64,000 nucleotides of DNA, from NCBI GenBank assembly GCA_017469785.1, contig JAFUFU010000044.1, forward strand, positions 18,500-82,499, given 5' to 3'. Below, piece after piece: positions 59,314-64,000 of the stretch. Under the pieces are notes generated by a model that was not told where the DNA came from, did no database searches, and saw nothing but the letters and a program-made list of their open reading frames with translations. A program made the translations under genes and the position numbers. The DNA is from Treponema sp. (GTDB taxonomy: Bacteria > Spirochaetota > Spirochaetia > Treponematales > Treponemataceae). Every line of letters begins with the position of its first letter. Position 1 is the first letter of the stretch.

Positions 59314-61635
59314 TTACTTTTTTAAAATAAATTCTACTCGCCTGTTCTTCCATCGGTCTTCAAGAGCCGTTGAAAGAGTAGCAGGGTTTTTGCTTCCATT
59401 GCCGACAGCTTTCAGGTTCGATGCAGAAACACCGTCCTTTATAAGCCAATCCCGGACATACTGGGCGCGCTGCTCGGAAAGCAGCTTGACTTCATCCTCT
59501 TCCTGCTGAGTGCCAGACAAATTGTTCGCGTTTCCTTCAATCTGGACACTGTAATCACGGAATTTCTTGAGGATTTCAGAAACTCGACCAAGGACTTTTA
59601 CATTATTTTCCAGAGTCCGGTTGTCAAGGCCCAGAGTTTTGCCATCATAATTTGGATTCCGCATCAACTCCTCTGTGGTTTTGAAATCAGCGGCATCGCT
59701 TCGGAATATGATAGACGGAACCTGAATCTTGATACGCTCGCCTTCGCGGATTACAAGGACGTCAACTTTTACGAAGCCCTTAATCGTACTGGAAAGATTG
59801 TTTGAATCAGTTACGGTAAATTCATAAGGATAATCTGTGGCAGATTGGACAACCTCGCCCCTGGCGCTTCTTCCATTCCAGATTATTTTTTCCTGCAGGG
59901 TCGTCGTTCCCTTTGCAGTCCAGAAGGGCTTGAGGGTAGCCGGATCCTCAACCGTGAAAGACCAGTTTTTCATCGGGGAATCACACTCGGCTTTTACCAT
60001 AATCGTAAGGTCATCGTATTCACCGTCGCCATCAGGAGAGAAATATTGCGGAGAAATTCCTACAGAAAGTTTCGGCTCCTTTGAATTCTGGGCGACTTCC
60101 GACTGAACGAAAGACTGGATTTCTTCGACTGGAGAAGTTTCATCGTCTTTTGGCGGAATATATTTCCGAAGGAGAACTGGCGCAGAAGAATCCTGATAAA
60201 ATCCTTCCGGGCTTATTACGGCATACTGAAGAAGAATCGTGTCCCGGTCTTTTCCGTCCTGAAAAGAAGGAATATAGGCTCCTTTGAAAAAGGGAACTTC
60301 ATGCATGGAACGGAACTGAATGAGCGTGGTTCCTGAAATCTCAGTGCTTGTAAAACGCCCGGAATCGTAGGAGACGCTGCCTTTTGCCACGTACGTGCTT
60401 TCCGTAAAATTAAGAATCGTATTGTCAGTAGTTTCCCATGAGCCCTGCTCAATCAGGCGCGCGATGCATTCACTTTCTTTTGTGGCAGGGTCATTTTTTT
60501 GCTCGCGGGAAATAAATTTCTTGTAATTACCGTCCCAGAGAGTGCTTTCGTTGATAAGCATCCTGACATCATCTTGCAGCTTGATTTTAATCTCGTCTGT
60601 GCTGACAAGGGAAATATCGAATCGGCGCTGGAGATTTTCGATTGATTTGTTTACTGCGGAGAAATAAATTCCATTACGCCTGAGAGTGCTTTTGAGCCAG
60701 GAATACACTTCCTCGCTGTCTTCGTACTCGAAGATAATCTCGGCATTTGGATAATCGAAGGAAATAAAACGGATGCTGGAGCCTGTGTTTTCCGTCTTGT
60801 ACCAAAGGCCATCGAGGAATTTTCCGAATGTGGCAACAGTGCCGTCCTGAATACGGGCAAGTTCCTTTGCAGCGACCCGGTTCCCGGCAACCCGGAGAGT
60901 TCGTACCGCAACATAAGCGCCTTCGTTTTCATCCCAGTCATACATGGTCTGAATCTGGTCAAGCTGTGAAGAATCCGAACCGACATTTTTCTGCTCGGAG
61001 GTGTACACCCAGACAGGGAAACTGTCGCCCTTTGTTTGAGACAATTCGTAGCTTTCCGAACGCGGAGTCTGCTGAATGAAAATCGTGCCGTCAGCCTCGA
61101 AGTCGCCGATTGGAGTCAAAATGAATTCGCCGGACTTGCTGCGTGCCCCCATGAAGATTTTGAGAACGACAGTTCCTGAATCCATGGTTCCCTGATACAC
61201 AAGGGCATTTTTGTGATTTCCAAGAACATCAATGCTCGTGCAGGCAAAAGTCTTCATTTGAGTGATTTGCGTGGCGATATAATTGGAACGGATATAAGAA
61301 CCTGTTTTTGGCTCGTACAGACCAACGATAAGAACGATGTAGGGACTTGCGCTGGTCTTTACCATGTTAATCTGGTCGTCAGCACCGTCGCCGTCTATGT
61401 CCATTTCGAGAGTTCCAACTAGAGTCTCGCCGTTTGAAAGCTGAATGAATGAAGACTGCTCCAGGGAATCAGAATATTCGTTTGCGTCATTTCCGCTGCC
61501 AGTGTCGCCAACGATAGGGATGACGACTTTGGCCCGAGAAATTGAGGTATCATTTACAAAAAGATTGCGGCTGAAAAACAAGAGAGCAAGTGCCGCCGCC
61601 GTCAAAATAAAAATGACGGGAATCAATCGTTTCAT
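59314..61635 (-). CDS. Envelope protein with C-terminal OmpA domain, pallilysin-related type
   Basis: A 773-residue protein with an N-terminal membrane segment (residues 5-22). Residues 40-180 contain a calcium-loop-like DIDGDGADDQINM and beta strands of an FG-GAP or pallilysin-like part; the middle (about 200-620) is mostly beta and includes SPDGDGEYDDLTIMV. The C-terminus (about 665-773) is an OmpA/MotB peptidoglycan-binding domain: YSVQIEGNANN, LLSEQRAQYVRDWLIKDGVSASNLKAVGNG and RRVEFILKK. It probably tethers an envelope-facing module to peptidoglycan. Treponemal proteins of this make-up have been labelled pallilysin-related adhesins; I give that from memory. First gene of a five-gene run. 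Confidence 0.8.
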   Translation of the reverse strand: MKRLIPVIFILTAAALALLFFSRNLFVNDTSISRAKVVIPIVGDTGSGNDANEYSDSLEQSSFIQLSNGETLVGTLEMDIDGDGADDQINMVKTSASPYIVLIVGLYEPKTGSYIRSNYIATQITQMKTFACTSIDVLGNHKNALVYQGTMDSGTVVLKIFMGARSKSGEFILTPIGDFEADGTIFIQQTPRSESYELSQTKGDSFPVWVYTSEQKNVGSDSSQLDQIQTMYDWDENEGAYVAVRTLRVAGNRVAAKELARIQDGTVATFGKFLDGLWYKTENTGSSIRFISFDYPNAEIIFEYEDSEEVYSWLKSTLRRNGIYFSAVNKSIENLQRRFDISLVSTDEIKIKLQDDVRMLINESTLWDGNYKKFISREQKNDPATKESECIARLIEQGSWETTDNTILNFTESTYVAKGSVSYDSGRFTSTEISGTTLIQFRSMHEVPFFKGAYIPSFQDGKDRDTILLQYAVISPEGFYQDSSAPVLLRKYIPPKDDETSPVEEIQSFVQSEVAQNSKEPKLSVGISPQYFSPDGDGEYDDLTIMVKAECDSPMKNWSFTVEDPATLKPFWTAKGTTTLQEKIIWNGRSARGEVVQSATDYPYEFTVTDSNNLSSTIKGFVKVDVLVIREGERIKIQVPSIIFRSDAADFKTTEELMRNPNYDGKTLGLDNRTLENNVKVLGRVSEILKKFRDYSVQIEGNANNLSGTQQEEDEVKLLSEQRAQYVRDWLIKDGVSASNLKAVGNGSKNPATLSTALEDRWKNRRVEFILKK

Positions 61636-61643
61636 GGGAAATT

Positions 61644-61672
61644 ATTCTAGCAGAAATCTTAATGAATGTCAT
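61644..61672 (-). promoter_or_regulatory. Near-leaderless promoter of the OmpA-like / alaS operon
   Basis: On the minus strand ATGACA (61667-61672), 17-base spacer, TAGAAT (61644-61649), then eight bases to the ATG at 61635. No ribosome site. Confidence 0.6.
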
Positions 61673-63047
61673 TCGCACTAGAAGCGCTTTCTATCCGTTT
61701 GAATTCCTTGTTCATATACAGGAACATGCAGAGAGCCATAAAGATTGAGACATAATCGGCAATCGGCTGTGCAAGAACGACACCCTCAAGCCCAAAAAAC
61801 ATATTCAAGAGAATAATTGAAGGCAAGAAGACGAATCCTTGACGGCTCACGGCAAGAGAAAGGGACGGAAGCGCCTTGCCCATGGCCTGGAAAGAAAAGT
61901 TGAACATGAAGAGGATTCCGACCACAGGACTTGAAAGCATGAGCGCACGGAGCATCCGAATTCCAGCCTCTATGACATGCTGGTCATTGATGAAGATGCT
62001 GACAATCTGGCGCGTGAATACAAAATAAAGCGCGGTAAGGGAAATTCCTGCCGTAATGTTGCAGAGCATTCCGAATTTCATCGCAGACTTCATGCGCTTG
62101 AAATTCTTAGCCCCAAACGTGTAGCCGATAAGAGGCTGAGTTCCGGCCGCGATTCCCAGCTGGACAAAAATAACCAGCATATTTGCCTTCATGGCGATTC
62201 CCATACCGGCCACGTTCACATCACCGTAGGTCACCAGGAATTTATTGGTGAGGATATTGCTCAGGCTCATGAGGATATTCGTAAGCGAGGCCGGAAGACC
62301 TATCAAGAAAACGCCTTTGAGGATTCCGCCGCGCATGGCAAAATATTTGGGACTGAGGGTCAATACGGAATTTTTTGAAAGCACATGGCAGAAGAAAACT
62401 ATAATAGAAACAATATTTCCGAGCACGGTGGCAATGGCTGCTCCCGCAACACCCATTCCAAGGCAAGGAATTCCGAGAAAAGAATTGAGGATGAAAATCG
62501 GATCAAGGACGATGTTTGCCACAGTACCAAGCATCATGCCTTTCATGGCACTCTGAGCCGCTCCTTCACCACGAACAAGATTTGAGAAAGCCGTAGAGAC
62601 GACAATTGCCACGCCGCCATAGGCAATCCATGAAAGATATTCCCTGGCGAAACGGAAAGTGTTTTCGCTGGTACCAACAGCTTCAAGAATCTGCCTCATA
62701 AAGGTCAGCATGAGAATCATTCCGACAACGCCAACAACGATTCCGGCGTACAGACAGAATGAGCTGATGTTTTTGGCCTTGTCATATTTTTTCTCGCCGA
62801 GGGCACGGCTTAAAAAGGAAGAGCCACCCATGCCAAAAATATTGCCGGCAGCCATGAAAAACAAAAAAACAGGGGTCGCTACGCTGACCGCCGCCATCTG
62901 ATTAGCGTCACCAGTCTGGCCTACAAAGAAAGTATCCACCATGTTGTAAAAAACAGCGACAATCATGCTCAGAACAGTGGGAAGAGCCAGCTTAAAGACC
63001 GCCTTGGGAATCGGGTCTTTTTCAAAAACATCAATATTCTTTAACAT
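61659..63047 (-). CDS. MATE-family efflux transporter (second copy)
   Basis: A 462-residue inner-membrane protein with about twelve helices in two halves. It has the typical start KDPIPKAVFKLALPTVLSMIVAVFYNMVDTFFVGQTGDANQMAAVSVATP, then FGMGGSSFLSRALGEKKYDKAK, the second-half start GLPASLTNILMSLSNILTNKFLVTYGDVNVAG and GTQPLIGYTFGAKNFKRMKSA. It belongs to a different MATE subgroup from the copy at 40-41 kb (NorM/DinF-like split not resolved). Substrate unknown. It has a perfect TTGACA box and a -10 that ends seven bases before the ATG. Confidence 0.92.
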   Translation of the reverse strand: MLKNIDVFEKDPIPKAVFKLALPTVLSMIVAVFYNMVDTFFVGQTGDANQMAAVSVATPVFLFFMAAGNIFGMGGSSFLSRALGEKKYDKAKNISSFCLYAGIVVGVVGMILMLTFMRQILEAVGTSENTFRFAREYLSWIAYGGVAIVVSTAFSNLVRGEGAAQSAMKGMMLGTVANIVLDPIFILNSFLGIPCLGMGVAGAAIATVLGNIVSIIVFFCHVLSKNSVLTLSPKYFAMRGGILKGVFLIGLPASLTNILMSLSNILTNKFLVTYGDVNVAGMGIAMKANMLVIFVQLGIAAGTQPLIGYTFGAKNFKRMKSAMKFGMLCNITAGISLTALYFVFTRQIVSIFINDQHVIEAGIRMLRALMLSSPVVGILFMFNFSFQAMGKALPSLSLAVSRQGFVFLPSIILLNMFFGLEGVVLAQPIADYVSIFMALCMFLYMNKEFKRIESASSANDIH

Positions 63048-63054
63048 GATAAGA

Positions 63055-63082
63055 ATTGTATAGATATGTAAATAAATGTCAA
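63055..63082 (-). promoter_or_regulatory. Leaderless promoter of the second MATE gene
   Basis: On the minus strand TTGACA (63077-63082), 16-base spacer, TACAAT (63055-63060), then seven bases to the ATG at 63047. Confidence 0.65.
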
Positions 63083-63110
63083 CAAATGTTAAGGAAAAGA
63101 AGGAAGATTA

Positions 63111-63149
63111 AAAAATAAAAAAACCCCGTGAATCTATTGAATCCCGGGG
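63111..63149 (-). terminator. Rho-independent terminator after the chemotaxis receptor gene
   Basis: On the minus strand CCCCG and CGGGG (63145-63149 and 63124-63128) enclose a 16-base loop and are followed by a T-rich run of about twelve bases. Confidence 0.65.
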
Positions 63150-63171
63150 ATTTTAATGAATTTTCCGTTAT

Positions 63172-64000
63172 CTAAACTTTGAATTTATCGACCTGCTCGC
63201 CGATTTTCGAGATAGAATCGTTAATCTGGTTTGAAACATCACTCAAAGCGGCGCCGGTCTCGTTGATTTTGCGGGCACCCACAGCCATTTCTTCCATACT
63301 CTGGGTCATCGCCATTGTCGCGTTCTGCAGCATCTGGACTTCTTTAAGAATCATCTGGTTTCCTTCTTCCATTTCAGAAGAAGCATTGCGGACTTCCACG
63401 GTGCTGTCGTTCATATTGTGAAGGGCCTCGGTAATCTGGTGAGAGCCTTCGTTCTGTTCTTCCATGGCGGCCTTAATCTGCATGACGAGTGCATCAGTCT
63501 GTTCCAGCTTGTGCGAGACGGCCTCGAAAGCCACGGCAGACTCGCCGGAAGCGGAAACGACTGAGTTGATTGACTCCTTGATGTTTGAAAGCTGGTCGCC
63601 GATTGTCTTTGACTGGGCCGTTGAGGTTTCAGAGAGCTTTCGGATTTCGTCAGCTACGACCGCGAATCCCTTACCAGCCTCGCCAGCGTGAGCAGCCTCG
63701 ATTGCCGCGTTCATTGCCAGCAGGTTTGTCTGGGAAGCGATGGCCGCGATTGCCACGTTAGCTTCCTGAAGCATCTCTGACTGGCTTTCGATTTCAGTGA
63801 TTCGGTCGTTGACGGCTTTCTGCTTTGAGATACCAACCTGAGAATTTGCCCGCAGCTCGTTGAATGAACCGGCCATTTTTTCCATTGATGCGTTTACGGA
63901 AGAGATGTTTCCAATCATCTGCTCGACAGCCGCGCTCGCCTGGGTTACGCCCGAAGACTGCGACTCAATCATGCGCTCAAGGCTTTCGATGTTTGAGGCA
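63172..64000 (-). CDS. Methyl-accepting chemotaxis protein (C-terminal part; N-terminus beyond window)
   Basis: The frame is open to the right edge, so at least 276 residues of a larger receptor are present and its start is outside the window. The visible part is the cytoplasmic signalling coiled coil. The hairpin tip [41 protein letters not shown] (about 90-130 residues from the edge) binds CheA and CheW; flanking helices carry Glu/Gln-rich methylation-type heptads. It ends in [13 protein letters not shown] with no CheR-binding pentapeptide. It signals to flagellar motors through CheA. The ligand domain cannot be seen. Confidence 0.93.
   Translation of the reverse strand, partial: ASNIESLERMIESQSSGVTQASAAVEQMIGNISSVNASMEKMAGSFNELRANSQVGISKQKAVNDRITEIESQSEMLQEANVAIAAIASQTNLLAMNAAIEAAHAGEAGKGFAVVADEIRKLSETSTAQSKTIGDQLSNIKESINSVVSASGESAVAFEAVSHKLEQTDALVMQIKAAMEEQNEGSHQITEALHNMNDSTVEVRNASSEMEEGNQMILKEVQMLQNATMAMTQSMEEMAVGARKINETGAALSDVSNQINDSISKIGEQVDKFKV

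Noticed and set aside
1-64000. tRNA and rRNA genes
   Set aside because: No cloverleaf with a TTCGANTC-type T arm and CCA-proximal acceptor stem, and no rRNA sequence, was found by eye in the intergenic regions. A tRNAscan run would settle this.

Overview
The window looks like a chromosome segment of a host-associated Treponema or a close spirochaete relative. This is inferred from gene content, not from a database match. The pointers are a short alanyl-tRNA synthetase without the C-terminal region, Cys-type lipoproteins with a loose spirochaetal lipobox, large TPR and Ig-like surface or periplasmic proteins, a small RpoS-type sigma factor, a CHASE2 adenylate cyclase beside a FecR-like protein, and an OmpA-domain protein of a kind I associate with treponemes. 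I see no rRNA, tRNA, CRISPR array, intact insertion sequence or prophage.

Layout. 1-2.6 kb: a small membrane-protein operon (yccF-like, DUF805, a secreted protein cut by the window edge) and a divergent XRE regulator. 2.6-12 kb: M24 peptidase, TPR protein, LamG/FN3 secreted protein, uvrC and a GGDEF protein. 12-18 kb: a tripartite RND efflux operon ending in a PII-like protein. 18-28 kb: one lipoprotein gene of about 3300 codons made of Ig-like units. 28-35 kb: CHASE2 adenylate cyclase divergent from a secreted protein / beta-barrel / FecR trio, then a lipoprotein and a phosphoesterase. 35-41 kb: housekeeping genes (clpP with three followers, mazG, pth) and a MATE transporter. 41-46 kb: RpoS-like sigma factor, a repeat-rich intergenic region, recG and yggT. 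46-54 kb: dnaE behind a hybrid histidine kinase and response regulator, and groES. 54-64 kb: a probable five-gene operon (OmpA-like, alaS, SurA-like, nusB, TPR lipoprotein), a second MATE transporter and the C-terminal part of a chemotaxis receptor.

Four observations stand out. (i) Eleven genes have a sigma70-type -10 hexamer ending only 6-8 bases before the ATG, several with a good -35 element 16-18 bases further up and none with room for a Shine-Dalgarno site. This implies common leaderless transcription. (ii) uvrC and recG each carry an in-frame insertion in the same reading frame around a shared 62-base palindromic core. The two cores differ at three positions, two of which form a compensatory base pair. 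This resembles the Rickettsia palindromic elements. (iii) Between the sigma factor gene and recG lie two long imperfect hairpins of about 190 and 181 bases, both bounded by (T)GTCGAGTTT and with similar loops in opposite orientation. (iv) The RpoS-like gene has a consensus sigma54 promoter, the arrangement known from the Borrelia RpoN-RpoS cascade.

All statements come from reading the sequence by eye. Coordinates of repeats and promoter boxes were counted by hand.
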